Assembly: GCF_007786445.1 (NCBI RefSeq)
Contig: NZ_VNJI01000010.1
Location: 62,001-126,000, forward strand
Length of the DNA stretch: 64,000 nucleotides
Direction: 5' to 3'
DNA from: Paenibacillus cremeus
Lineage (GTDB): Bacteria; Bacillota; Bacilli; Paenibacillales; NBRC-103111
In this document: piece by piece, positions 32,598 through 40,559 of the stretch
Layout: each line of letters starts with the position of its first letter
Position numbering within the stretch: position 1 is the stretch's first letter
The notes under the pieces: model-generated
Told to the model about the DNA's origin: nothing
Seen by the model: the letters and a program-made list of their open reading frames with translations, nothing else
Database searches by the model: none
Program-made: the position numbers and the translations under genes

Positions 32598-35500
32598 TTG
32601 ACGTGGAATCTGGACGATATCGTTACCTCTCCTTTAACCCCTAGCCGATTTACGATCTCTGAATCGATGTACGGTCGGGATGCGGAGCTCCAGCTGCTTT
32701 ACAACGCCTACCAGCGCTCGCTTCTGGGCGGGTATGAGATGGTGTTTGTCAGCGGCGTATCCGGTATTGGCAAATCGTATTTAATCAACGAGCTGCAGCG
32801 GCTTGTCCAATCGGAGCAAGGATTATTCGTAGCAGGCAAATTCGATCAATTCAAGCGCGAAATCCCTTATCAAGCGATTCAGCAGGCAGGACGCCAGCTT
32901 GCTCAATACTTGCTGACCCTCCCAGAGGAGGAACTGCAGACGATTAAACGAATGATTCTGCAGGCGATTGGTTCGAGCGGTCAAATTCTAATCGACATGC
33001 ATCCGGAGCTGGAGCCCATCTTAGGCAAGCAGCCCCCGCTCGCAAGGTTTACTCCTGCAGAGACTCACAATCGGTTTATTATGACTTGGAGAAGCTATTT
33101 ATCCGTGCTCTCTAAGCTGAAGAGGTCGCTGATTATATTCCTGGATGATTTGCAATGGGCAGATCCGGCTTCACTGCAGCTAATTAGTGATTTGTCGAAT
33201 AATACCGATGCCCAGCATACGATGTTCATCGGAGCCTATCGGGATCAAGAGCTTAGCGAGTCCCATCCGTTGAAGGCGATGCTGGAGAAGCTTCTCCACG
33301 TACAAGCCGCGCGATTCGTAACGATACCCTTGAAGCCTCTTGATGAGGACGCCCTGCACCAGTTAATTTCGGACACCTTACGTTCCTCCAAGCAATCCTT
33401 AGAGCCTTTGACTCGAATCGTGATGAGCAGAACGAAGGGCAATCCGTTTTTTGTCAAGCAATTTGTCCGGTCACTCTATGACTTGCAGCTGCTGTGGTAT
33501 GTGGAGTCGGAGCAAGGCTGGCGATGGGATGCGGACAAAATTAGCGAGCTCCATATGACCGATAATGTGTTTGACTTCATGCTTAAGCGGATTGGAAGGC
33601 TGCCTTCGACGCTTCAGGAGCTGCTAAAGGATGCGTCCTGCATCGGGCACGAGTTTACAGCCCAAACGCTTTCGCTGGCGGTTGATGAGCCGTTTGAAGT
33701 TTTGCAGCCCTTTCTGACCGAAGCGGTGGATGAAGGGCTTTTGCTTTATTCCGCCCGCGGAAGGCATCCCATCGATTCCCCTCACCAGTCCTATAAATTC
33801 ATGCATGATCGCGTACATCAGGCCTTCTATTCGCTGATCCCTGAAATGCACAAGCAGGAGCTCCATTTGAAGCTCGGCCGGCTGCTGCAGCAGCATACAT
33901 CCGAAGAGGTTCGAGAGGAGAAGCGGTTTGAGATTGTGAACCAGCTCAATCTCGGCATGGCATGGATCAGCACGGCGGAAGAACGTGAGCAGCTGATTCG
34001 CCTCAACATCGCCGCGTGCCAGAAGGCCAAGATCAACGCCGCTCATGAAACGGCCTATCGTTATGCCATCTATGCTAAGAGCCTGCATCATACAGACTGG
34101 AAATGGGATTATGACTTGACTTTCATGATCCACATGGAGCTTGCGGAGCTGCAATATTTATGCGGACACTTTGAGAAAGCCAAAGCGACTTTCGCCCAAC
34201 TGCTGCAGAACGCCCATTCCAAGCTGGAGAAAGCCAATGTTTATCATCTGATGATGGTGCTGTACACCAATACGGGTGAGCACGAAGAGGCTTTGCGGAT
34301 GGGATTGGAAGGATTGCGTCTGTTTAACCTACCTATCCAACCGTCTGTAAATCTAATGACCATTATGTGGGAAATGCTCAAGACCCGAATCGCGGTAGGG
34401 ATTAAACGACCGGAGGAGCTGCTGGATCACCCTGTCATCTCGGACCCGAACCATTTCGCGGTGATGCGGTTAATGGTCCATTTGATTGCGCCCGCGTATT
34501 ATTTGAATTCCGAGCTGTACATTTATCTCATGCTTCGGATGTTTAATTACTCCCTTGAGCATGGCCATTCCGAAGGGTCGGCATTAGCTTATTCCACCTA
34601 CAGCGTCATTTTGAGCTCCATCTTCGGCCGTCTGAAAGCCGGCAATGACTATGGCTTGCTCGGTCTGAAGCTCTGTGATTCGCTGGACTGCACCTCGATC
34701 AAGTGTAAAGTGTATTTCGGATATGGCGCCTTCACCAGCAATCTGAGCGAGCACATGGAGAAGCATGCTGAATATTTGCTCAAAGCGTACCAGTTCGGCG
34801 TTCAATCCGGTGATTTCGTGTATGCCGGCTATTCGATCAACTTTCGGTTTTTCCTTCGAATCTATATGGGCCATTTCTTAGCGGAGGTGTGGAAGGAATC
34901 GGTGCTCTACGGCGCGTTTATGGCCAAAGCGCAGGATCAGGATGCGATATCGATCTATTCGGTTTTGCAGCGGTATATGGTGAACATGATGGCTGACGCG
35001 GAGCACCAAGCGGCCTTCATGAGCGGTGAAGAAATCAGGCAGCTAGAGGCGCTGACGAATAAAGCGGCGATCCATACTTATTACACGCTGCAAGCGCAGG
35101 CGTACTACTTACAGGGCCGTTACGAGGACGCATATCTTATATGCGAAGCGGCGGAGACCAGCCTCAAGAACGTGTTTGGCTTACTGCATATCCACCTGCA
35201 TTATTTCAACCAAGGGATGACTGCTGCAGCGTTATACCCCAGTGCCTCTCCAGCCGATCAAAAGCGCTGCAAACGACGGGTTCGCAAAAGCCTGCGGTTC
35301 CTTACGCCATGGGCCCGTCATTCGCCGAACAATTTTCTGCACCTGAAGCTGCTGCTGGAAGCCGGATGGTATCGAATCAACGGTAAGTCAGCATTGGCCA
35401 TAAGGAGCTATGAACGCGCGATTGAAGCGGCGGTGAAGCAGCATTTTCTGCACTATGAGGCGATGGCTTGGGAAGCGATGGCGAAATGCCAGCAGCAATC

Positions 35501-35633
35501 GGGCTTGCTCGAGATCGCGTCTACTTCCTTGTCCAAAGCTCAAGCCTTATATGCGAAATGGGGCGCTGCGTGGAAATCGGCCGAGTTGGATCGCACGCTG
35601 GCGGTGCAGCTTCCAGAAAACCAAAAAAACTAG
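32598..35633 (+). CDS. Large AAA ATPase with TPR-like helical repeats, no output domain seen
   Basis: Protein of 1011 residues starting at a TTG after CGGAGGGG. An N-terminal AAA_16/PknK-like ATPase domain (about residues 25-330) has Walker A FVSGVSGIGKS and Walker B LIIFLDDLQWADPAS. A winged-helix-like part follows, then about 600 residues of helical repeats resembling TPRs (AYRYAIYAKSL, FEKAKATFAQLL, RYEDAYLICEAAE). In Paenibacillus this module usually lies inside giant proteins with an N-terminal Ser/Thr kinase and C-terminal GAF and histidine kinase. Here both ends are missing: it starts directly at the ATPase and ends after the repeats. Role probably signalling or regulated complex assembly; partner unknown. 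Confidence 0.8.
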   Translation: MTWNLDDIVTSPLTPSRFTISESMYGRDAELQLLYNAYQRSLLGGYEMVFVSGVSGIGKSYLINELQRLVQSEQGLFVAGKFDQFKREIPYQAIQQAGRQLAQYLLTLPEEELQTIKRMILQAIGSSGQILIDMHPELEPILGKQPPLARFTPAETHNRFIMTWRSYLSVLSKLKRSLIIFLDDLQWADPASLQLISDLSNNTDAQHTMFIGAYRDQELSESHPLKAMLEKLLHVQAARFVTIPLKPLDEDALHQLISDTLRSSKQSLEPLTRIVMSRTKGNPFFVKQFVRSLYDLQLLWYVESEQGWRWDADKISELHMTDNVFDFMLKRIGRLPSTLQELLKDASCIGHEFTAQTLSLAVDEPFEVLQPFLTEAVDEGLLLYSARGRHPIDSPHQSYKFMHDRVHQAFYSLIPEMHKQELHLKLGRLLQQHTSEEVREEKRFEIVNQLNLGMAWISTAEEREQLIRLNIAACQKAKINAAHETAYRYAIYAKSLHHTDWKWDYDLTFMIHMELAELQYLCGHFEKAKATFAQLLQNAHSKLEKANVYHLMMVLYTNTGEHEEALRMGLEGLRLFNLPIQPSVNLMTIMWEMLKTRIAVGIKRPEELLDHPVISDPNHFAVMRLMVHLIAPAYYLNSELYIYLMLRMFNYSLEHGHSEGSALAYSTYSVILSSIFGRLKAGNDYGLLGLKLCDSLDCTSIKCKVYFGYGAFTSNLSEHMEKHAEYLLKAYQFGVQSGDFVYAGYSINFRFFLRIYMGHFLAEVWKESVLYGAFMAKAQDQDAISIYSVLQRYMVNMMADAEHQAAFMSGEEIRQLEALTNKAAIHTYYTLQAQAYYLQGRYEDAYLICEAAETSLKNVFGLLHIHLHYFNQGMTAAALYPSASPADQKRCKRRVRKSLRFLTPWARHSPNNFLHLKLLLEAGWYRINGKSALAIRSYERAIEAAVKQHFLHYEAMAWEAMAKCQQQSGLLEIASTSLSKAQALYAKWGAAWKSAELDRTLAVQLPENQKN

Positions 35634-35671
35634 CATCGGGCTGACACCTAATCAGCCCTTGCTAGTTTTTT
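35623..35671. terminator. Strong terminator containing the ATPase stop codon
   Basis: AAAAAACTAGCA pairs with TGCTAGTTTTTT and an inner GGGCTGA with TCAGCCC. The TAG stop at 35631-35633 lies inside the left arm. It works on both strands, as A- and T-runs flank it. Confidence 0.85.
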
Positions 35672-35681
35672 AGTATTGCGT

Positions 35682-36497
35682 CTATTCCCCGGAACTGGAC
35701 TTGGACTTAGCGAAAAACTGCTCCATAAACTGCAGCGCCTCGGTCAAATGCTCTCCGAAATAATCCCAGGTATGCTCTCCTTCAAACTCCATATATTCAT
35801 GCGGATACCCTAGCTGTTCCAAGAGAACCGTATACGCGGTATTGAGCGGATACAAGTAGTCGGACGTCCCGCAGTTAAAATGCAGCTCCGGTCGATTCTC
35901 CTCCCCTACCATCCGTGCCGCCAGCACATGCAAATCATGCTCGCGTACATGCGGCCCCTTGACTGGGCCTATCATCCGGCACAGCTCCGTTCGAAGCAGC
36001 TCCTCCGTGATGAGATTGGCCGCCGTCAGTGCACCGGAAATACTAGCTGCTGCGCCGAACAGCCCGGGATTGCGAAGCGCCAGCATGAAGGCACCGAACC
36101 CACCCATCGACAAGCCGCACACCGCTCGGCTCTCGCGCTCAGCGATCGTGCGGTACTCCATATCAATCGCCGGGATCAGATCATACAGCAAATAGTCCTC
36201 GAAGCGACCAGAGCCATCGTACCAGTTCATATAAAAAGTGCCCTGCCCATAGCCCCCGTCACTTGGCATGACGACAATGCATTCACGCAGCTGACCCGAT
36301 GCGATCATAGCATCCAAGGTAGTCTCCGCATTGCCCTTCATCAGCCAGCTGGCTTCATTCCCGTACAGGCCGTGAAGCAAATAGATGACCGGATAACGGC
36401 GATCCCCCGACGTATCATAGCTTGGCGGTAAATAGACATTGCACAATTTGCGCTGATATAAAGCACCCGAGAAAAACGGAAAAGGTTGTACGCTCAT
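35682..36497 (-). CDS. Esterase-family alpha/beta hydrolase
   Basis: Protein of 271 residues of the esterase D/FrmB/YbbA type. Signs are LPPSYD-ERRYPVIYLLHGLYGNEASW with the oxyanion region, the nucleophile GLSMGGFGA (about residue 121), and the catalytic His in EFEGEHTWDYF near the C-terminus. There is no signal peptide; Bacillus homologues hydrolyse short acyl esters or siderophore-like compounds. The start follows AGAGGGG. The gene stands alone between two terminator-like sites; substrate unknown. Confidence 0.88.
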   Translation of the reverse strand: MSVQPFPFFSGALYQRKLCNVYLPPSYDTSGDRRYPVIYLLHGLYGNEASWLMKGNAETTLDAMIASGQLRECIVVMPSDGGYGQGTFYMNWYDGSGRFEDYLLYDLIPAIDMEYRTIAERESRAVCGLSMGGFGAFMLALRNPGLFGAAASISGALTAANLITEELLRTELCRMIGPVKGPHVREHDLHVLAARMVGEENRPELHFNCGTSDYLYPLNTAYTVLLEQLGYPHEYMEFEGEHTWDYFGEHLTEALQFMEQFFAKSKSSSGE

Positions 36498-36530
36498 GCA
36501 GCAAATCCCCTCTTCTGCCGTACGCTGGGT

Positions 36531-36872
36531 TTAGCTAAGCACGGCGGTCATATGTTCTTCCGTAATCGACCAGTGGGACGTATTCCAAATGGTCTCTTTA
36601 TTTTTAATATATAAAATTTGCGGCGAAGCGTGCTTCACACCGGTGTCTTCAGCAATTTGGTTGGAAACCGGACGGGATTCGATCACCTTCACAAGGATGT
36701 AATCCACCTCTTCGTTCGGCTGCTTGCCTAGATACGTTTCGTATTCTTGAAGAGCGTTGAAGCTTACAGGGCAGGCCGTGCTATGCTTCAAGAGGACGAT
36801 CGGCTTGGAGGCCGTCCCTTCAAATAATTGATTCCACTCATCGTTCGTCGTAATTTCTTTCCACTGTGTCAT
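36531..36872 (-). CDS. ytxJ: Bacillithiol-system redox protein YtxJ
   Basis: Small thioredoxin-fold protein of 113 residues, close to the family length of about 108. The active site is a single Cys in VLLKHSTACPVSFNAL (about residue 34), and the VKHASPQILYIKNKETIWNTSH region with the cis-Pro is typical of YtxJ. YtxJ is a putative monothiol bacilliredoxin. I chose ATG 36872 eight bases after GGAGG; ATG 36875 just before it is equally possible. It precedes the esterase gene on the same strand. Confidence 0.88.
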   Translation of the reverse strand: MTQWKEITTNDEWNQLFEGTASKPIVLLKHSTACPVSFNALQEYETYLGKQPNEEVDYILVKVIESRPVSNQIAEDTGVKHASPQILYIKNKETIWNTSHWSITEEHMTAVLS

Positions 36873-36895
36873 CATTCGTTCCTCCATCTCATGGT

Positions 36896-37396
36896 TTACT
36901 TGCGGTCAAAATAATAATGGACTGCCTCGATCCGCTCACCCAGCGTCATAATGCCATAGGAGTATTGCGTTTGTCTTCGCTTATCCGTGGGCGAGCCGGG
37001 ATTGAATAGCAGCATTCCTCCGCGCTCCTCCATATAGGGGACATGGGAATGCCCGAAAATGACGACGTCCACTGTAGCCCCTTCATCCCCGTAAAAGGAG
37101 CGGTAGGCGGTATCCGGGGTCGAACGCCCTCCATCGCCGTGAATCATGCCAATGCGATAAGGGCCAAGCTTCAGCACCTTGCGTTTGCCAAAGCGGCGAA
37201 TGATCTCGATTCCGTCATTGTTGCCGGCAATCCCGTCAACCGGTGCAATCGCTGCAAACAAGTCAACCACGGCTTCATCCATCCAATCTCCGGCATGCAA
37301 TATCAGGTCTACACCTTCCAAACCGCGAACCAGCGCGTCAGGCAGACTGGCAGCCCGGCTAAACATATGTGTGTCGGATACAACACCAATGCGCAT
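36896..37396 (-). CDS. YfcE/MJ0936-family metallophosphoesterase
   Basis: Protein of 166 residues with the full calcineurin-like metal set: GVVSDTHMFSR (D and H), LILHAGDWMD, GIAGNNDG, MIHGDGG, and FGHSHVPYM. These are cyclic-nucleotide or phosphodiester phosphoesterases of the YfcE type, and Bacillus YsnB is the nearest case I recall. It starts at ATG 37396 after AAAGGCGG. It lies 23 bases before YtxJ, so they are likely co-transcribed. Confidence 0.9.
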   Translation of the reverse strand: MRIGVVSDTHMFSRAASLPDALVRGLEGVDLILHAGDWMDEAVVDLFAAIAPVDGIAGNNDGIEIIRRFGKRKVLKLGPYRIGMIHGDGGRSTPDTAYRSFYGDEGATVDVVIFGHSHVPYMEERGGMLLFNPGSPTDKRRQTQYSYGIMTLGERIEAVHYYFDRK

Positions 37397-37454
37397 GAAC
37401 GGACCGCCTTTCCTCAAACATCATTCTTTCATTTTACCATACTAATGCGGAAAA

Positions 37455-37483
37455 GAAAAAACAGCGCCCAGGAGGCGGGCGCC
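37455..37483 (-). terminator. Terminator of the five-gene ABC operon
   Basis: On the minus strand GCGCCC-GCCTCCT-GGGCGC followed by TGTTTTTT, directly after the stop of the exported protein gene. Confidence 0.85.
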
Positions 37484-37488
37484 GATCT

Positions 37489-39621
37489 CTAATCCAAAAT
37501 GGTGAACCAGTCGACCATTTTCGAGGCCAGCAGCTTGCGCTTGCCCTGCAGCTCGGAATAAATCGAGAGCTTGTATTGCTTCATGAACTTGGTTCGGTAC
37601 ATCAAATCCGGATCCGCCTTCGAGATGAGGTATTTGTGATCACCGAGATCCAGCTTTTTGTCATCGTCCGTCGGCTTTGTCTCCAAATATAAGACTTCCT
37701 CCGTCGGTCCCGCTTCGCCTGCATCTTCGAACACGAAGATCAGCTTGGTGCCTTCATTGTTCGTTTCGTAGAAATTGTCCTTACTCAGCTTATAATCGAA
37801 ATTAATGCGCAGCCCTTTATTATCGATGGTCGTTTGGACATGACCGATTGAAATCGTATAAGGAAACATATCGACGTTTTTCAGAATCGGCTTCGGCGTT
37901 GTTTGCTCCTGAGGCAAGGTCATTTCGACGGCGTTCAGATACGCATCCGTCTTCTCATCGGCTCCGCTCCAATGCTGATCCGTTACGGCTTCCCCGACAA
38001 CCAAGCTAAGCTTTGAGGTGTCGAAGTCCCTAGGCAGCTTGGTAATGAGCGACTGCACAGCAATACCAGAAGGATTGAGCTTTGACTTTACTTCACGGAT
38101 TTTCATCGGAAAGAGCTGCTCGTCCGGTGTTTTCAAGAAGGCAGCCACTTTCGGCAAGGCAGCGGATCGCTTCTCCTGATTGATCGTCTCCAGCTGCACC
38201 TCGACCCACTTGGAGGTATCATCCACGTAGGTATTCACCGCGCGCGGAGCATAGGTCGCTTTGCGGCCCGCACCGGTAATCGGCTGCTTATCCCCTAAGG
38301 CAACCATCGGCATGGAAACGTTTGGCAGCGGCAGCTCAAACTGCGCCATATCTTCGGCCGTCGTCTCGCTCACCTTTTCCTGAACGACCAGCCTGACACT
38401 GGAGAACGGATACGTGTACGGAATTTTGGCCGCGAGCTGTACATGCATCGGTGTGCCGGGCGGAAGCCCTGCAGCCCGATCCGTGCGGATCGCCTTAGCC
38501 TCCACCTTGACGCCGTCATCCAGCAGAAAGTACGCCTTCAGGTCTGGAAAAGGGAGCGCGGATTCCTCCTGATGAGTAAGCGAAAGGTCCGAACTAAGGA
38601 TGTCTTGGTCCTCCCACGGCATCCGCTGAAGCTTCTCCACCTGCAGCCGATAAGTCCCTGTGAGGTTCGTATAATCCACCGGACTGCCTAGCGGGATGGA
38701 CTCTTGAACCGCCGCTGGGACGGTGAGCGTCGCGATCGGATAGTTCAGCTTCTGATCGTCGGCAATCGCGACCGGCTGGGAGATGACCACCTCCCAATCC
38801 CCTTCGGCCGCTGCTTTCGGGAGCAAGCTACCCTTCAGCTGCAGCTCTACGGCAACCTCCGGTGTCAATAGCTGCTTATCCGCAGGTACAACCGCGTCCA
38901 GCGGATAAAGCGTCCCGCTGCTCGTCCGCAGCGAATACTGCAGACCGGGCAGCTTCAAGCTGGCACTGCCGTGGTTGGTTAGCCGCATCTGAAGCCGGGG
39001 CGTGAGGTAGGAATCCTTTTGCTGCAAATAGCGCTTCGTAATTTGCGCTTCCACGGGGAAGCTGCCGAACGTAAGCGTCGGACTGTCCGAGGAGTTAGCA
39101 AGCACCGAATCGAGCTCGGCGGGAAATTGGATGCTTCCGACCTGTTCCTCCAGCGCCGCAGACATGTAATTCCAATGCTTGATCTGGAAGCTTAGCTCGC
39201 CAAGTGTCACCGAATCATTCACCGGCGCATAAAAGGAGAAATCCATCGATTGCCCGGCTGGGATGTCCTTCTTCGCTTTGTCCTGCGGGAGCAATTGAAC
39301 CTCAAATTCTGCACCGCTGCTGCTCGACACTCGTACCCAGTAATCTAAGAACGACAGCTCTTTTGCTTCCCCATTGGCCACGGTCATCGTAAAGAACAGC
39401 ATGCGCCCGTTTTCCGACGGCAAGATGACGGCATTTTTCAATTGGAAAAAGGAATTGGCTGTAACATATACGGACCCCAGCTGCTGCTCGGAAGCCAGCA
39501 AATCCCGTTGATAGGCCACGCTTTTGGCGGCGTAAGCGGCGGTGCCTTGTCCTGCAATGGGAGCGGCGGCAAGCAGTCCGATCAGCACCCACTTGAGTTT
39601 GATTGACTTTGAACGACTCAC
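37489..39621 (-). CDS. Large exported protein of unknown function, last gene of an ABC operon
   Basis: Protein of 710 residues. A signal peptide (KLKWVLIGLLAAAPIAGQG, cut after TAAYAA near residue 32) leads to a long beta-rich region without membrane segments, so it should be secreted or bound to the outside. Three stretches look alike: repeats of a pattern such as FFQLKNAVILPSENGRMLFFTM, then QMRLTNHGSASLKLPGLQYSLR and LDKDNFYETNNEGTKLIFVFED-type blocks, suggesting beta-sandwich modules. I recognise no enzyme motif. The GTG start overlaps the ATPase stop as GTGA, with GGAGG 10 bases upstream, so translation is coupled to the ATPase. It may be the cargo, a sensor or a wall-associated partner of the transporter. 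Confidence 0.72.
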   Translation of the reverse strand: MSRSKSIKLKWVLIGLLAAAPIAGQGTAAYAAKSVAYQRDLLASEQQLGSVYVTANSFFQLKNAVILPSENGRMLFFTMTVANGEAKELSFLDYWVRVSSSSGAEFEVQLLPQDKAKKDIPAGQSMDFSFYAPVNDSVTLGELSFQIKHWNYMSAALEEQVGSIQFPAELDSVLANSSDSPTLTFGSFPVEAQITKRYLQQKDSYLTPRLQMRLTNHGSASLKLPGLQYSLRTSSGTLYPLDAVVPADKQLLTPEVAVELQLKGSLLPKAAAEGDWEVVISQPVAIADDQKLNYPIATLTVPAAVQESIPLGSPVDYTNLTGTYRLQVEKLQRMPWEDQDILSSDLSLTHQEESALPFPDLKAYFLLDDGVKVEAKAIRTDRAAGLPPGTPMHVQLAAKIPYTYPFSSVRLVVQEKVSETTAEDMAQFELPLPNVSMPMVALGDKQPITGAGRKATYAPRAVNTYVDDTSKWVEVQLETINQEKRSAALPKVAAFLKTPDEQLFPMKIREVKSKLNPSGIAVQSLITKLPRDFDTSKLSLVVGEAVTDQHWSGADEKTDAYLNAVEMTLPQEQTTPKPILKNVDMFPYTISIGHVQTTIDNKGLRINFDYKLSKDNFYETNNEGTKLIFVFEDAGEAGPTEEVLYLETKPTDDDKKLDLGDHKYLISKADPDLMYRTKFMKQYKLSIYSELQGKRKLLASKMVDWFTILD

Positions 39622-40544
39622 TTCAGCGCTTCCTCCTTCGACTTCGGTTTCTCCTGCTGACTTTCTTCCGGAGGCAGCAATACGATGCGGCCGTCCTCCA
39701 CCTGCACTTTGACCTTGTTCGATTGCGTTAAGCCGATGGTTTGCAGCATGTCGGCCGGAATTTGCAATCGGCCCGCTTTGTCGACAACGGCGTACTCCAC
39801 GTGTGATTCCTCCCCTTCGTCGGGCTGACCACCCCGCTCCAGCTCTGCCAGCTCATCGGCATACGACTTGCGGCGAATAATTTCCGAGGATGTCTTCCCG
39901 TCCCGGATCGCCACGACCCGGTCCACCTTCTTGGCGAGCAGCGGATCATGGGTTACGATGACGACCGTCAGTCCCAGATTCCGGTTCAACTCGCGGAACA
40001 AATCAAGAATCTGATTCGCCATCTTTGTGTCGACTGATCCGGTCGGCTCATCAGCCAGCAGCAGCCTCGGCTGGTTGGCCAGAGCGATCGCAATCGCAAC
40101 CCGCTGCTGCTCGCCTCCGGACAGCTGGTTCAGCTTATTGCCTCGGCGATGGCTCAGACCTACCGCCTCCAGCAGCTCCAGCGCCCGCTCGCGCTTGCGC
40201 CGTCCTTTCAGCAGAATGGGCAGCTCCACATTTTCCTGTGCTGTCAGGTAGGGAATCAGGTTCCGCGCGTTATTCTGCCAGACGAAGCCGACGGTTTCGC
40301 GCTTGTAGCGGACCAGATCCCGCTCCGTAAACTTCAGCAAATCCTTGCCATCCACCTGCAGCTGACCGGCGGAGGGGCGGTCCAGACCGCCCAGCATGTT
40401 CAGCAGTGTCGATTTACCGCTGCCGCTGTTGCCGATAATGGCCATCAGCTCACCTGGCTCCACATGCAAATCCAGGCCCTGCAGAGCCACGACCTCCAGA
40501 TCCGCTACTTTATAAATTTTGACCAAGTTATCGCAATGAATCAC
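39618..40544 (-). CDS. ABC transporter ATPase, LolD/MacB type, fused to an AbrB/SpoVT-like domain
   Basis: Protein of 308 residues. Residues 1-225 are a standard ATPase: Walker [11 protein letters not shown]-loop GFVWQN, signature [17 protein letters not shown], Walker [13 protein letters not shown], and His VIVTHD. From about residue 245 comes [24 protein letters not shown] then [15 protein letters not shown], the swapped-hairpin pattern of AbrB/MazE-like DNA-binding domains. This fusion is unusual for a transporter ATPase. The GTG start has GGGAGG. It follows the giant permease by 15 bases. Transport with a regulatory or dimer-forming extra domain is the likely reading. Confidence 0.85.
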   Translation of the reverse strand: MIHCDNLVKIYKVADLEVVALQGLDLHVEPGELMAIIGNSGSGKSTLLNMLGGLDRPSAGQLQVDGKDLLKFTERDLVRYKRETVGFVWQNNARNLIPYLTAQENVELPILLKGRRKRERALELLEAVGLSHRRGNKLNQLSGGEQQRVAIAIALANQPRLLLADEPTGSVDTKMANQILDLFRELNRNLGLTVVIVTHDPLLAKKVDRVVAIRDGKTSSEIIRRKSYADELAELERGGQPDEGEESHVEYAVVDKAGRLQIPADMLQTIGLTQSNKVKVQVEDGRIVLLPPEESQQEKPKSKEEALK

Positions 40545-40559
40545 GCACAGGCCTCCCTC

